Source: Petropleomorpha daqingensis (lineage in GTDB: Bacteria; Actinomycetota; Actinomycetes; Mycobacteriales; Geodermatophilaceae). From it: a stretch of DNA of 64,000 bases. Every line of letters starts with the position of its first letter. Position 1 is the first letter of the stretch. Shown one piece after another: positions 1 to 8,743 of the stretch. Both the position numbers and the translations under genes were made by a program. The DNA lies in NCBI RefSeq assembly GCF_013408985.1, contig NZ_JACBZT010000001.1, forward strand, positions 2,170,001 through 2,234,000, written 5' to 3'. The notes beneath the pieces were generated by a model. It made no database searches. It saw nothing but the letters and a program-made list of their open reading frames with translations, and was not told the origin of the DNA.

Positions 1-2
1 GC

Positions 3-980
3 GCAGCCTCCATGCCGACCGCCGCGACGACGCCGAACTATCCGGTGAACGGCGCCGCCGGTCTCGCGCTGGGGCTGATCGTCGGTGTGGGGAGCGCACT
101 GCTCCGCGACCGGTCGGACGACCGTCTGCGAGGTCCGCGGGACTTCGTGGAGCGGACGGAGCTCCCGATCCTGGCCACCGTGCCGGTGCGCCGGCGCCGC
201 TGGCGCCGGGCCTCGTTGCTGCCCGTCCTGCGCGATCCGAGCTCGACAGCGGGGGAGGCCTACCGGCAGGTGAGCGGAAAGGTCGAGCGGGCCGCGCGGC
301 AGCGCCGCAAGCTGACGACGGTGACGCTCTTCACGAGTCCGTCCGCTTCGGACGGCGTCGCGCACGTCGCCGCGAACACCGCCATCGCGCTGGCCCAGTC
401 CGGTCACCGGGTGGTGCTGGTCGAGTGCGACGTGCGGGTGCCCCGCCTCGCCGGGTTGTTCGACATCCCTTCCGGACCGGGGGTGGCCCGGGCGCTGGTC
501 GGCCGGGTGCCGCTGAACCAGGCGCTGCAGGCGAGCGAGGTGGAGAACCTCTCCCTGCTGCCCGCCGGCAGCCCCGGTCCGCTCGGTCCGGGGGAGCTGT
601 TCACCTTCGGCGCCGTGGGCCGGCTGCTCAGCGCGATCCCCGCGGACATCGACCACGTCGTCGTCCTGACACCACCGGTCCTGGACGCCGCGGAGACGGC
701 CGTCGTCGCCGAGCACGCCCACCTGCTCGTGCTGGTGGCGGTGATCGGCGCGACCACCCGCCGCGACCTCGAAGGGGCCGCCGCCGAGCTCTCCGGAGGC
801 CCCAGCTCGCTCTTCGGCGGTGTGCTGCTGAAGGCCGGGCGCGGCGGACGGGCTGCGCGGCGCAGCCAACCCCTGCCTGCTGAGTGGGACGACGACATGG
901 GGCCGACTGCCCCTGAGGACGACGGCGTCGCCGAGGAGACGCCGGGCACCACAGCGATCGATCGGCGAGGGAGAGCCTGA
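3..980 (+). CDS. Wzz/tyrosine-kinase-like chain-length protein, 5' partial, P-loop lost
   Basis: The reading frame is open to the window edge, so the N-terminal Wzz domain lies outside; the ATG at 12 is probably internal. What remains starts just before the second Wzz transmembrane helix (glycine/alanine/leucine-rich, about residues 13-32 from that ATG) and continues into a CpsD/CapB-type cytoplasmic kinase domain. The P-loop position reads SPSASDGVAH where working paralogues in this window read SPMPSEGKTT, so the ATP-binding lysine and threonine are gone. The Walker A' stretch (VECDVRVP) is kept, but the Walker B aspartate is replaced (VLTPP for IDAPP). There is no C-terminal tyrosine cluster. 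It is followed by the FAD oxidoreductase through a TGATG overlap. I read it as a structural co-polymerase with no kinase activity; family assignment is firm, loss of activity is inferred. Confidence 0.8.
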   Translation, partial: AASMPTAATTPNYPVNGAAGLALGLIVGVGSALLRDRSDDRLRGPRDFVERTELPILATVPVRRRRWRRASLLPVLRDPSSTAGEAYRQVSGKVERAARQRRKLTTVTLFTSPSASDGVAHVAANTAIALAQSGHRVVLVECDVRVPRLAGLFDIPSGPGVARALVGRVPLNQALQASEVENLSLLPAGSPGPLGPGELFTFGAVGRLLSAIPADIDHVVVLTPPVLDAAETAVVAEHAHLLVLVAVIGATTRRDLEGAAAELSGGPSSLFGGVLLKAGRGGRAARRSQPLPAEWDDDMGPTAPEDDGVAEETPGTTAIDRRGRA

Positions 981-2197
981 TGACGGACGTGGACATCGCG
1001 GTGCTGGGAGCCGGCCCGTACGGGCTGGCGACGACGGCGCACCTGCGGCGCGCGGGGGCGGACGTGCGGGTCATCGGTGATCCGATGTCGTTCTGGCGCA
1101 CGATGCCGGAGGGCATGGTGCTGCGTTCGAACTGGACCGCGACCTGCATCGGGGAGTACGAGGGGCCGCTGTCCCTGGACTCCTACATGGCAGCCACCGG
1201 CGCCCGGTTCGGCCGTCCCATCCCGTTGGACCGCTTCATCGACTACGGCGGCTGGGTGCAGCAGCAGGTGGCGCCGGACGTCGACGTCCGGCAGGTCGAG
1301 CTGGTGCAGCAGGGCACGGGCGGATTCCGCCTCGCGTTCGCGGACGGCGGCCGGCTGCACGCCCGGCGGGTCGTCGTGGCCGCCGGCATCGCCCCCTTCG
1401 CACACCGCCCGGCGTGGGCCGCCGGCCTGCCTGCCGAGTTGGTCTCGCACACGTCCGACCACCGCGACCTGTCCTGGTTCCGCGGCCGCCGCGTGCTCGT
1501 CGTGGGCGGCGGCCAGAGTGCCCTGGAGTCGGCGGCGCTGCTGCACGAGAACGGCGCCGAGGTCGAGGTCGCCGCCCGCAAGGACCACCTCACCTGGCTG
1601 CACGGCGGGAAGTACCACCGGATGCTGGGTCGCTGGGCCCCGCTGGTGTACGCCCCGACCGACGTCGGCCCGATGGGCCTGTCCCGGCTGGTGGCGCTGC
1701 CCGACCTCTTCCGTCGCCTGCCGCGCCCGGTGCAGGAGCCGCTCGCCCACCGGGCGATCCGACCGGCCGGGGCCGCCTGGCTTCAGCCGCGCCTGGTGGA
1801 CGTGCCCATCCGGCTGGACAGCACGGTGCGGGAGCTCGAGCCCGTGGGGAACCGGGTGCGGGTCCGGTGGTCCACCGGGGTGGGGCCGACCGTGGACCAC
1901 GTCGTCCTCGGTACCGGCTACCGGGTCGACGTCGCGCGCTACCCCTTCCTCGCGCCGCCGCTGGTCGATGCCCTGCAGCGGGTCGGCGGGTACCCGGTGC
2001 TCGGGCCCGGCATGGAGACCTCCGTGCCCGGCCTGCACATCGTCGGCGCCCCGGCCGCGTGGAGCTTCGGCCCGATCATGCGGTTCGTCTCCGGCGGCTG
2101 GTACACCGGGCAGGCCGTGGCCCGCCGCCTCACGCAGACGGACCACCGGGGAAGCCGCCGGACGACCGAGGACCCCGTGGAGAGGCAGGCCGCGTGA
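980..2197 (+). CDS. FAD/NAD(P)-binding oxidoreductase (flavin monooxygenase-like)
   Basis: A 405-residue soluble protein with two Rossmann dinucleotide motifs. The first, GAGPYGLATTAHL at about residue 10, would bind FAD; the second, GGGQSALESAAL near residue 175, would bind NAD(P)H. The order and spacing resemble single-component flavin monooxygenases of the N-hydroxylase and Baeyer-Villiger type, and a G-T-G-Y segment near residue 312 fits the third flavin-contact motif. The substrate cannot be read from sequence. The ATG overlaps the upstream stop (TGATG) and the 3' end overlaps the ATP-grasp start (GTGA), so it is translated as part of a polysaccharide operon. That coupling suggests it oxidises a glycan substituent or an amino acid to be attached to one. 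A remnant of a second copy is seen at 57285. Confidence 0.8.
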   Translation: MTDVDIAVLGAGPYGLATTAHLRRAGADVRVIGDPMSFWRTMPEGMVLRSNWTATCIGEYEGPLSLDSYMAATGARFGRPIPLDRFIDYGGWVQQQVAPDVDVRQVELVQQGTGGFRLAFADGGRLHARRVVVAAGIAPFAHRPAWAAGLPAELVSHTSDHRDLSWFRGRRVLVVGGGQSALESAALLHENGAEVEVAARKDHLTWLHGGKYHRMLGRWAPLVYAPTDVGPMGLSRLVALPDLFRRLPRPVQEPLAHRAIRPAGAAWLQPRLVDVPIRLDSTVRELEPVGNRVRVRWSTGVGPTVDHVVLGTGYRVDVARYPFLAPPLVDALQRVGGYPVLGPGMETSVPGLHIVGAPAAWSFGPIMRFVSGGWYTGQAVARRLTQTDHRGSRRTTEDPVERQAA

Positions 2198-3420
2198 CGG
2201 TGGTCCGCCCGCTGCCCGCTCCCGACGCCGCAGGGGCGCCTGCTGTGCCCGGTCGCGGCGTCGGGGCCGTCGTGCTGGGCGGTGACTACCAAGGGCTCGG
2301 CATCGTCCGGAGCCTCGGCCGGCGCGGGGTGCCGGTGTGCGTGGTGGACGACGAGCGGTCGATCGCCGCGGCGTCGCGGTTCACCACCCACCGGCTGCAC
2401 GTGCCGGAGCTGCGCAGCGCGGAATCCACGCTCGCCGCGCTGGAGGAGGCGCGACGGCGCTTCGGGTTGGAGGGGTGGGTTCTCTTCCCCACGCGCGACG
2501 AGACGGTGGCGGTCCTGGCCGCGCACCGGGAGGAGCTGGCCGCGCACTTCCGGGTACCGACGCCCTCCTGGCAGTGCATCGAGCAGGCCTGGGACAAGCG
2601 CCGTACCTACCGGACGGCGGAAGCCCTCGGCGTGCCCGCGCCGCGCACCTGGTACCCGGTCACGGAGGACGACCTGCGCGAGGTGGACACGGCAGTGCCG
2701 CTCGTGGTCAAACCGGCCATCAAGGAGCACTTCTTCTACGCCACCGGCGTCAAGGGCTGGTGCGTCGGCACTCGGGAGGAACTCGTCGACGCATTCCGCC
2801 GGGGGCGCGCGGTCGTGGGTACCGAGGGCGAGCTGCTCGTCCAGGAGATGATCCCGGGCGGGGGTGCCGAGCAGCGCTCGTTCTGCGCCTTCTTCAAGGA
2901 GGGCGTCCCCGTGGCGAGCATGACGGTCCTCCGCCGGCGCCAGCACCCCAGCGACCTCGGGCGCTCCAGCACCTACGTCGAGACCGTCGACGCCCCGGAG
3001 CTGGTCGAGCCCTCGGTCCGGTTCCTCTCCGCGGTGGGCTACTACGGCCTGGTCGAGCTCGAGTACAAGGTCGACCCGCGTGACGGGGTGGCAAAGCTGC
3101 TCGACGTGAACGCCCGCACCTGGGGGTACCACACAGTGGGACCCGCGGCCGGAGCCGATTTCGCCGCCCTGCTCTTCGCCGACCAGGTGGGGGAGGAGGT
3201 CGTTCCCGTCCAGGCCCGCGCCGGGGTGCGCTGGGTGCGCCTGGCCACCGATGTGCCCAACGCGGTGCGCGACGTGCGCCGTGGCCGGCTGAAGCTGGGC
3301 GAGTACCTCTCCTCGCTGCGCGGGGTCGACACCGAGGCCGTGTTCTCGGTGCGCGACCCGCTGCCGGGGCTCTACGAGCTGGCGCTGCTGCCCTATCTGG
3401 CGCTGAAGCGCGGACTCTGA
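2194..3420 (+). CDS. ATP-grasp carboxylate-amine ligase-like protein
   Basis: A 408-residue protein starting at GTG 2194 inside the stop of the preceding gene. The fold follows ATP-grasp ligases: an N-terminal nucleotide-like pre-domain (VVLGGDYQGLGIVRSLGRRG), a lysine in LVVKPA near residue 170, an LVQEMIPGGG segment of the nucleotide-binding loop, and the metal-binding LVELEYK and LLDVNARTWGY segments near residues 285-315. These enzymes make an acyl-phosphate and pass it to an amine or similar acceptor. It most resembles the predicted ATP-dependent carboligases found in surface-glycan clusters; substrates are unknown. I infer that it joins an amino acid or carboxylate to a sugar. The last ~75 residues recur almost unchanged in the remnant at 56943-57253. 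Confidence 0.82.
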   Translation: MTVVRPLPAPDAAGAPAVPGRGVGAVVLGGDYQGLGIVRSLGRRGVPVCVVDDERSIAAASRFTTHRLHVPELRSAESTLAALEEARRRFGLEGWVLFPTRDETVAVLAAHREELAAHFRVPTPSWQCIEQAWDKRRTYRTAEALGVPAPRTWYPVTEDDLREVDTAVPLVVKPAIKEHFFYATGVKGWCVGTREELVDAFRRGRAVVGTEGELLVQEMIPGGGAEQRSFCAFFKEGVPVASMTVLRRRQHPSDLGRSSTYVETVDAPELVEPSVRFLSAVGYYGLVELEYKVDPRDGVAKLLDVNARTWGYHTVGPAAGADFAALLFADQVGEEVVPVQARAGVRWVRLATDVPNAVRDVRRGRLKLGEYLSSLRGVDTEAVFSVRDPLPGLYELALLPYLALKRGL

Positions 3421-3440
3421 CCCGACGGAGGGATCCGGCT

Positions 3441-4907
3441 GTGTTCCAGGCCTCGCACCCCTGGGGGTTTCTCGACTACTTCCGGGTGCCGTACGAGGTG
3501 ACCGGGCCCCAGGAGGGCGACGGACCGCGATTCCTGAGCCGGGTCCGGGGGATCGCCGGCACGTCGCTGCTCTGGCCGCGCGCGGAGCTCGCGTCACCCG
3601 GCATCGCTGCCCGGTACCGCCTGGGCGGTTCCTGGCTGGTCGGTTCCGTCGTCGCCGATGCCGATGCCGCCCGCTTCCTGCCCAGGGTCGGGCACGGGTG
3701 GCGACCGGTCCGGTCCGTGAGACGGGAGGACGGCGCCGTCGTCGCGTCCGTCTGGCGGGATCTCACCGGCAACGTGTACGTGCCGTTCGACCTGGCCGAG
3801 GTCATGGAGACGCTCTGGTCCGAGCGCTATCGGCAGGTGCAGAGCTCTCGCGCGTCCGCCCTGGCGCGGCGCGCGCTCCTCCGCGGCTACTACGCGGTCA
3901 AACCGGCCGTGCCCAGGAGCACCCAGCTGGCACTGCGTCGGCGCCTCAGCCGGGTGCAGGGCCGGTCGGCCTTCCCGCGGTGGCCGGTCGAGGACAGCCT
4001 GCACGACCTGTACGCGTGGATGTTCTCGGTGCTGACCCAGATCGCGGGAGGTCCCGTCCCGTGGCTGGACGTGTGGCCTGCCGGTCGTTCGTGGGCGATG
4101 GTGCTGACCCACGACGTCGAGACGGAGATCGGCTACCGGAACCTGCACCTGCTGCGCGATCCGGAGCGAGCCGGAGGCTACCGCTCGTCGTGGAACTTCG
4201 TGCCGGACCGCTACCCCGAGCGCTACGAGGTGGGGACGACGGTTCTCCACGAGCTGCGGGACCAGGGCTGCGAGATCGGCGTCCACGGGCTGCGCCACGA
4301 CGGGCGCGACCTCGGCTCCCGGCGCCTGCTCGAGCAGCGGCTCCCTGAGATCCGGGCACACGCCGAGCGGTGGGGCGCCGTCGGCTTCCGCTCTCCGGCC
4401 ACGCAGCGGGTCTGGGAGTGGATGCCCGAGATGGGGTTCGCGTACGACTCCTCCTACACCGACACCGACCCGTACGAGCCGCAAGCCGGCGGGTGCTGCA
4501 CCTACCTGCCCTTCCTGAACCGGGGGCAGGTGGAACTGCCGATCACGCTGCCGCAGGACCACACTCTCTTCACCGTCCTCGGGCACACCGACGGGGGCCT
4601 GTGGATCGACAAGGCACGGCACCTGAGGGAGCGATGCGGCATGGTGCTGGTCCTGACGCATCCGGACTACGCCGTCGATCCGCGCGTGACGGGCGCGTAC
4701 CGCGCTCTGCTGGAGGAGTTCCGGGATGACGACACCGCCTGGCGGGCGCTGCCCGCGGAGGTCGACGACTGGTGGCGGCGCCGGGTGTCGTCCAGCGTGC
4801 GGGCGACCGCGGACGGGTGGCGCATCGACGGGCCGGCGGCTGCGGACGGCGCCGTCCGTCTCAGCCCGCCGGTCGGTCACATCGCGGAGACGGAGGTCGT
4901 CTCGTGA
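3441..4907 (+). CDS. NodB-type polysaccharide deacetylase family protein
   Basis: A 488-residue protein starting at GTG 3441, with GGAGGGA ten bases upstream. The catalytic NodB half lies in the C-terminal two thirds: THDVE (motif 1, general base and metal aspartate) near residue 229, HGLRH (metal histidines) near 281, FRSPATQR (motif 3) near 315, YDSSYTDTDPYEP, and LTHPDY near the end. The N-terminal ~200 residues show no recognisable domain. There is no signal peptide, so a cytoplasmic role on a lipid-linked intermediate is more likely than deacetylation of finished wall polymer. The family removes N-acetyl groups from hexosamines. It lies between the ATP-grasp gene and a GT4 gene with a GTGA overlap, in one operon; a free amine produced here could be the acceptor for the ATP-grasp enzyme. 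Confidence 0.85.
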   Translation: MFQASHPWGFLDYFRVPYEVTGPQEGDGPRFLSRVRGIAGTSLLWPRAELASPGIAARYRLGGSWLVGSVVADADAARFLPRVGHGWRPVRSVRREDGAVVASVWRDLTGNVYVPFDLAEVMETLWSERYRQVQSSRASALARRALLRGYYAVKPAVPRSTQLALRRRLSRVQGRSAFPRWPVEDSLHDLYAWMFSVLTQIAGGPVPWLDVWPAGRSWAMVLTHDVETEIGYRNLHLLRDPERAGGYRSSWNFVPDRYPERYEVGTTVLHELRDQGCEIGVHGLRHDGRDLGSRRLLEQRLPEIRAHAERWGAVGFRSPATQRVWEWMPEMGFAYDSSYTDTDPYEPQAGGCCTYLPFLNRGQVELPITLPQDHTLFTVLGHTDGGLWIDKARHLRERCGMVLVLTHPDYAVDPRVTGAYRALLEEFRDDDTAWRALPAEVDDWWRRRVSSSVRATADGWRIDGPAAADGAVRLSPPVGHIAETEVVS

Positions 4908-6130
4908 GGCGGGGTCCGCGGCGCAGGGCCGGCCGCGGGGGCCCGCCGCACGTGCTGGTCGTCGTGGAGAACGTCGCACTGGGCATCGACATCCGCGTGC
5001 GCAAGCAGGTCCGCGACCTGCTCGCCTCCTGTTACCGGGTGTCGGTGATCACCCGGGCCGCGCCGGAGAACGAGGAGTACCGCCGGTTGCCGGGGCTGAC
5101 CGTGCTGGAGTACCCGTCCCCGCCGGAACCGGGCGGCCTCCTGGGCTACCTGGGCGAGTACGCGGTGTCCTTCGCCTGGGCGGCCGTCCGGTCGGTCGCG
5201 GCGCGCCTACAGGGGCGGATCGACGTCCTGCAGTTGTGCCAGCCGCCGGACCTCTACTTCCCGCTGGCCTGGCTGCACAAGGCACTGGGCGCAGCCGTCG
5301 TGGTCGACCAGCGCGATCTCCTGCCAGAGCTGTTCGCCGAGCGCCAGCAACGGCAGGTGGGTGCCGTCGTCGCGGCGCTCCGGTGGTGCGAACGACGGTC
5401 GCAGCGGGTCGCCGACGAGACGATCTGCGTGAACGAGTACCTCGAGCAACGACTGGTGGCGGCCGGCGCGCGGCGCGTGACGATCGTCCGGAACGGACCG
5501 GTGCTCGAGCGCGTGGGGCGCGCCGTCCCGGACCGGTCGCTGCGCGGCCAGCACACGTTCCTGTGCTGCTGGGCCGGGAAGATGGGCCGGCAGGACCGGG
5601 TGGACCTGGTGCTGCGGACCATCGCGCACGTGGTGCACGACCTCGGGGTCAAGGACGTCCGCTTCGTGCTGCTCGGCGACGGCGAGTGCCTCGAGGAGAG
5701 CCGCGCGCTCGCGGCAGAACTGGGCCTCGACCATTGGGTCTCGCTGCCGGGGTGGGTGGGGGAGAACGAGGTCTTCGCCCACCTCGCCACCGCCGACGTG
5801 GGTGCCGATGCCTCGCTGCAGGAGGAGGTCTCGCCGGTCAAGGCCCTGGAGTACATGGCCTTCGGCGTGCCCTTCGTCGCCTTCGACCTGCGGGAGACCA
5901 GAGCGATCGGTGCCGGGGCGAGCGTGCTGGTCGAAGCCGGCGACACAGCGGCGCTGGCACGAGAGTTGGTGGCTCTGCTCGAGGACCCCGAGCGCCGCAG
6001 CGCGCTGGGCCGCGTCGGACAGGAGCGCGTTCGCGCCGATCTCGCGTGGGAGCACCAGGCGACGAGATACCTCGCGGTGATCGACCGGCTCGCCGGTCGG
6101 ACCGCCGACCGGCAGGAGGTGCCGGCGTGA
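4904..6130 (+). CDS. GT4-family glycosyltransferase
   Basis: A 408-residue GT-B glycosyltransferase. The start is taken as GTG 4904, which overlaps the deacetylase stop, although the frame is open further upstream. The N-terminal half contains a Rossmann-like acceptor domain (HVLVVVENVALGIDIRVRKQ). The C-terminal half carries the donor-binding features of family 4: LLGDGE near residue 263, LPGWV, and the E-x7-E element EVSPVKALE near 308, followed by GVPFVAFD. Retaining transfer of a nucleotide-activated sugar to a lipid-linked intermediate at the inner face of the membrane is the family role; donor and acceptor are not predictable. The 3' end overlaps the next start by GTGA, continuing the translationally coupled operon. 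Confidence 0.88.
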   Translation: MRRGPRRRAGRGGPPHVLVVVENVALGIDIRVRKQVRDLLASCYRVSVITRAAPENEEYRRLPGLTVLEYPSPPEPGGLLGYLGEYAVSFAWAAVRSVAARLQGRIDVLQLCQPPDLYFPLAWLHKALGAAVVVDQRDLLPELFAERQQRQVGAVVAALRWCERRSQRVADETICVNEYLEQRLVAAGARRVTIVRNGPVLERVGRAVPDRSLRGQHTFLCCWAGKMGRQDRVDLVLRTIAHVVHDLGVKDVRFVLLGDGECLEESRALAAELGLDHWVSLPGWVGENEVFAHLATADVGADASLQEEVSPVKALEYMAFGVPFVAFDLRETRAIGAGASVLVEAGDTAALARELVALLEDPERRSALGRVGQERVRADLAWEHQATRYLAVIDRLAGRTADRQEVPA

Positions 6131-6753
6131 GGACACGAACCTCCGATCCACCCGGCCACGACGCGCTCCTCCGGGGTCTGATCACCGGATCGGTGGCCGT
6201 GGTCATCGCCGGCTGCGCGGCGCAGCTGGTCGACTACGGGCTCGGTCTGGGTCTCGATGCTCTCGACTCGTCGCAGGACGGCGGCATCTTCGGGGCGGTC
6301 GGGGACGTGGCCGCCGCCTCCGCCGCAGGCGCCGCGTGGCTCCTGCTGGTGCGACGGCGACCGGTCCTCCCAGCCGCCGTCGTGCTCCCGCCGCTGCTCA
6401 CCTTCCTGGCGCTCGACAAGGTGGTCCGGCTGCACGACCAGGTGCCGCACTACCTGTTGCTCTACGCACCGGTGCTCGCCGGCGCCGCCGTCTGCCTGAT
6501 CGGTCTGATCCGCCGCATGCCGCGCGAGAGCGCCAGGACGGCGGCGGTCGGGCTCGGGTTGCTGGTGTTCTCCTTCGGTCTGCACGTGGTCGGCGAACGG
6601 CTGCTGCTTGATCTCGGGCTGGCCGACTCCGGGTGGGCGCGGCAGCTGAAGGCCGTGGTGAAGCACGGGGCGGAGGTGCAGGGCTGGTGGCTGCTGGCCA
6701 TCGGCCTCGCCCGTCCGGTGCTCGGACGGCGAGGATCGCGGGCCGAGGTCTGA
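6127..6753 (+). CDS. Multi-span membrane protein of a paralogous family
   Basis: A 208-residue integral membrane protein with about six hydrophobic helices and no domain I recognise. Polar or charged landmarks inside or next to helices are LALDKVVRLHDQ near residue 97, a histidine-glutamate pair (LHVVGERL) near 155, and KHGAEVQGWW near 180. The same general pattern, an acidic N-terminal loop, A-x-x-K with a following H, and a late E-x-x-G-E or G-A-E element, recurs in the proteins at 23568, 26212 and 46400, so I place it as the most divergent of four paralogues. It overlaps the GT4 gene by GTGA and is followed after 3 bases by the lysozyme-fold gene. Its function is unknown; conserved H/E/K residues in the membrane suggest a bound metal, lipid phosphate or ion. 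Confidence 0.7.
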   Translation: MRTRTSDPPGHDALLRGLITGSVAVVIAGCAAQLVDYGLGLGLDALDSSQDGGIFGAVGDVAAASAAGAAWLLLVRRRPVLPAAVVLPPLLTFLALDKVVRLHDQVPHYLLLYAPVLAGAAVCLIGLIRRMPRESARTAAVGLGLLVFSFGLHVVGERLLLDLGLADSGWARQLKAVVKHGAEVQGWWLLAIGLARPVLGRRGSRAEV

Positions 6754-6756
6754 GCG

Positions 6757-7614
6757 GTGCTGGCACCACGACCGGTCCGCCGGCGGACCGTCCTCCTGGT
6801 GGTCGCGCTGGTGGTGGCGGTGCTCCTCGGGACGCTCGGCGTCGCGGCCGCTCAGGGATGGCCGCCGTTCGAGGGCGAGGACTCGGGGCCACCGCTGGCC
6901 GGTGGCTACTTCTCGCTCAGCCCGGTCGGGTCCTACGCGTCGCTACCCGATGACAAGGGGGCCGCGGCGGAGGTGCACCGGTCGACCTGGGAGCCGCGGA
7001 GGGACAACGAGACCTACAACGGCACGGTGCCCGAAGGGCTCCGCCTCGTGCCCAGGGACCCCTCCACGCGGGCCTACGACCCCCGGTGGAACACGCACGT
7101 GCTGCGCCGCGTCACGGGCGACTTCACCGGGACGACCGACGAGATCTTCCAGTGGGCCGCGGCCAAGTGGGGAGTGCCGGACGACCTGCTGCGCGCCATG
7201 GCCTACCGGGAGTCGGAGTGGCGGCAGGGCAATTTCGGCGACGAGGTGGACGACGCCGCCGCGTGCGCGGAGGTGCACTCGACACCGCCCTGCGCCGTCA
7301 CTTTCGGCATCGTCGGAGTGCGCTCGACGTCCTGGCCCGGCATCTTCCCCTGGAACCGCGACTCCACCGCTGCGGCGGTCGACGTGCTGGGAGGGTGGCT
7401 GCGCGGCTGCTACGAGGGCTGGGTGTGGTGGCTGCGGGACCACGGTCACGCGGGGCGGGGCGTGTACCGCGCCGGCGATCTGTGGGGTTGCGTGGGCGCA
7501 TGGTTCTCCGGCGACTGGCACGACGGCGCCGTCGGTGTGCCCTCGGGGGAGAACTACATCCACCGCGTCAAGGACGCCTACCGGCAGCGTCCGTGGCTGG
7601 CGCGGCTGTTCTGA
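6757..7614 (+). CDS. Exported lysozyme-fold (lytic transglycosylase-like) protein
   Basis: A 285-residue protein starting at GTG 6757. The N terminus has arginines followed by a strong hydrophobic segment (residues 9-31), a signal peptide or membrane anchor. The central part (about 120-150) contains a segment ending in AMAYRESEW, which matches the helix carrying the catalytic glutamate in SLT-type lysozyme folds, and later cysteines (C..C near 170 and CYEG, WGC) could form disulfides. Members cleave or bind peptidoglycan or polysaccharide. Position between the membrane protein and an LCP-like gene in a capsule operon suggests it opens the wall for polymer passage or trims the polymer outside. 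The fold call rests on a short motif and is moderate. Confidence 0.62.
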   Translation: MLAPRPVRRRTVLLVVALVVAVLLGTLGVAAAQGWPPFEGEDSGPPLAGGYFSLSPVGSYASLPDDKGAAAEVHRSTWEPRRDNETYNGTVPEGLRLVPRDPSTRAYDPRWNTHVLRRVTGDFTGTTDEIFQWAAAKWGVPDDLLRAMAYRESEWRQGNFGDEVDDAAACAEVHSTPPCAVTFGIVGVRSTSWPGIFPWNRDSTAAAVDVLGGWLRGCYEGWVWWLRDHGHAGRGVYRAGDLWGCVGAWFSGDWHDGAVGVPSGENYIHRVKDAYRQRPWLARLF

Positions 7615-7705
7615 TCGATGTGGGACGCTCGCGGCCGCACCACGGTCGGGCGTCGCGTGTGAGGATCTCCAGGAGTGCCGAACGCTCTGAAACCGGGAGC
7701 GAGCG

Positions 7706-8743
7706 ATGGCCGTTCACTCGAGAAGCGCCCTCCCCGGCGCCCAGGCGCCGGCCGCCGACGCGGGTTCTCGGATCCCGCGTGCCGCCGCCCCGGCGGGTTC
7801 TCGCCGGCGCGCTCGTCGGAAGCGGAGGGTCGCCGACACCGAGATGCCGGCATCCCGGCCACCGTGGCGAACGGTGCTCATCATCGTCGCCGCCCTCGTG
7901 GTCGCCGGGGCGGGGCTCCTGGTCGGAGCCGTCACGTGGTCGGTCGAGCACTTCAGCAGTCACGTGCAGCGGGTCAGCGGCGTCTTTCCGGAGGGCGGAC
8001 GGCCGGCGTCGGCGGCCGGATCCCTCACCTTCCTGACCGTGGGCGTCGAGCCCGTCGCCGGATCGCTGCTCCCGGACGCCATCGCCCTGGTGCACGTCAC
8101 GGGTGCGCGCACGGGTGTGCAGGTGGTGTTCCTGCCCGTCGACGCGTCGCTGGGCCAGAGCCCGACGCTTCGCGAGGTGTTCGGCGCCGGTGGGCCGTCG
8201 GCCCTGCTGGAGGCGGTGGAGAGCGCCTCCCACGTGCGTGTCGACCACTACGCCGAGGTGGACTTCACCGGATTCCGCGCCGTCACCGACGCTTTGGGCG
8301 GGGTGGAGGCGGACGTCCCAGCACCCTTCAACAACCACGGGCACTCCTTCGCCGCGGGCCGGCAGCACCTCGACGGGGACGCCGCTCTGGCATACGTGCG
8401 ATCGACCCCGCAGCCCGGGACGACACTCCCGGAGCAGCGCGAGCAGGTGCTGGTCTCCGCGCTGTTCGACCGGCTCGAGCAGATGACGTCGGGCGACCTC
8501 CGCCGGCTGCAGAGCTTCACCGAGGCCCTCACCGGGGCGGTGCGGGTCGACGACACCCTGTCGGACACCGCCCTGGTGCAGCTGGCGTGGAGCCTCCGCG
8601 ACGTCTCCCGACCGGACTTCGTCACCGTGCCGGTGACCGGCGGTGGGACCGGGGCGCCCGTTCTGGACCAGACTCGGGCGGAGGCAGTCTGGCGATATCT
8701 GCAGGAGGACTCGCTAGGTGACCACCTCGCGGAGTTCCGATGA
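7706..8743 (+). CDS. LCP (LytR-CpsA-Psr) family protein lacking conserved arginines
   Basis: A 345-residue protein: cytoplasmic Ala/Pro/Arg-rich tail, one transmembrane helix (about residues 55-75), then an extracellular LCP domain. The family signature DALGGVEADVP is clear, as are DHYAEVDFTGF and a C-terminal LVQLAWSLRDV segment shared with the second LCP at 24458. Where that protein has GSDTR, GRSDAIM and IPRDSW, this one has GVEPV, LLPDAIA and LPVDAS, so the arginines that bind the pyrophosphate of the lipid-linked substrate are missing, and the distal R-x-R..RQQ element is weakened to R..EQREQ. I infer a non-catalytic or altered LCP protein, perhaps a binding partner of the active one. 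Overlaps the next start (ATGA). Confidence 0.85.
   Translation: MAVHSRSALPGAQAPAADAGSRIPRAAAPAGSRRRARRKRRVADTEMPASRPPWRTVLIIVAALVVAGAGLLVGAVTWSVEHFSSHVQRVSGVFPEGGRPASAAGSLTFLTVGVEPVAGSLLPDAIALVHVTGARTGVQVVFLPVDASLGQSPTLREVFGAGGPSALLEAVESASHVRVDHYAEVDFTGFRAVTDALGGVEADVPAPFNNHGHSFAAGRQHLDGDAALAYVRSTPQPGTTLPEQREQVLVSALFDRLEQMTSGDLRRLQSFTEALTGAVRVDDTLSDTALVQLAWSLRDVSRPDFVTVPVTGGGTGAPVLDQTRAEAVWRYLQEDSLGDHLAEFR

Noticed and set aside
404-2146. Long open frame on the minus strand opposite the kinase-like and oxidoreductase genes
   Set aside because: Antisense to two clear genes with motifs; residues are Gly/Arg/Pro/His-rich as expected of GC-rich shadow frames; no domain is visible.
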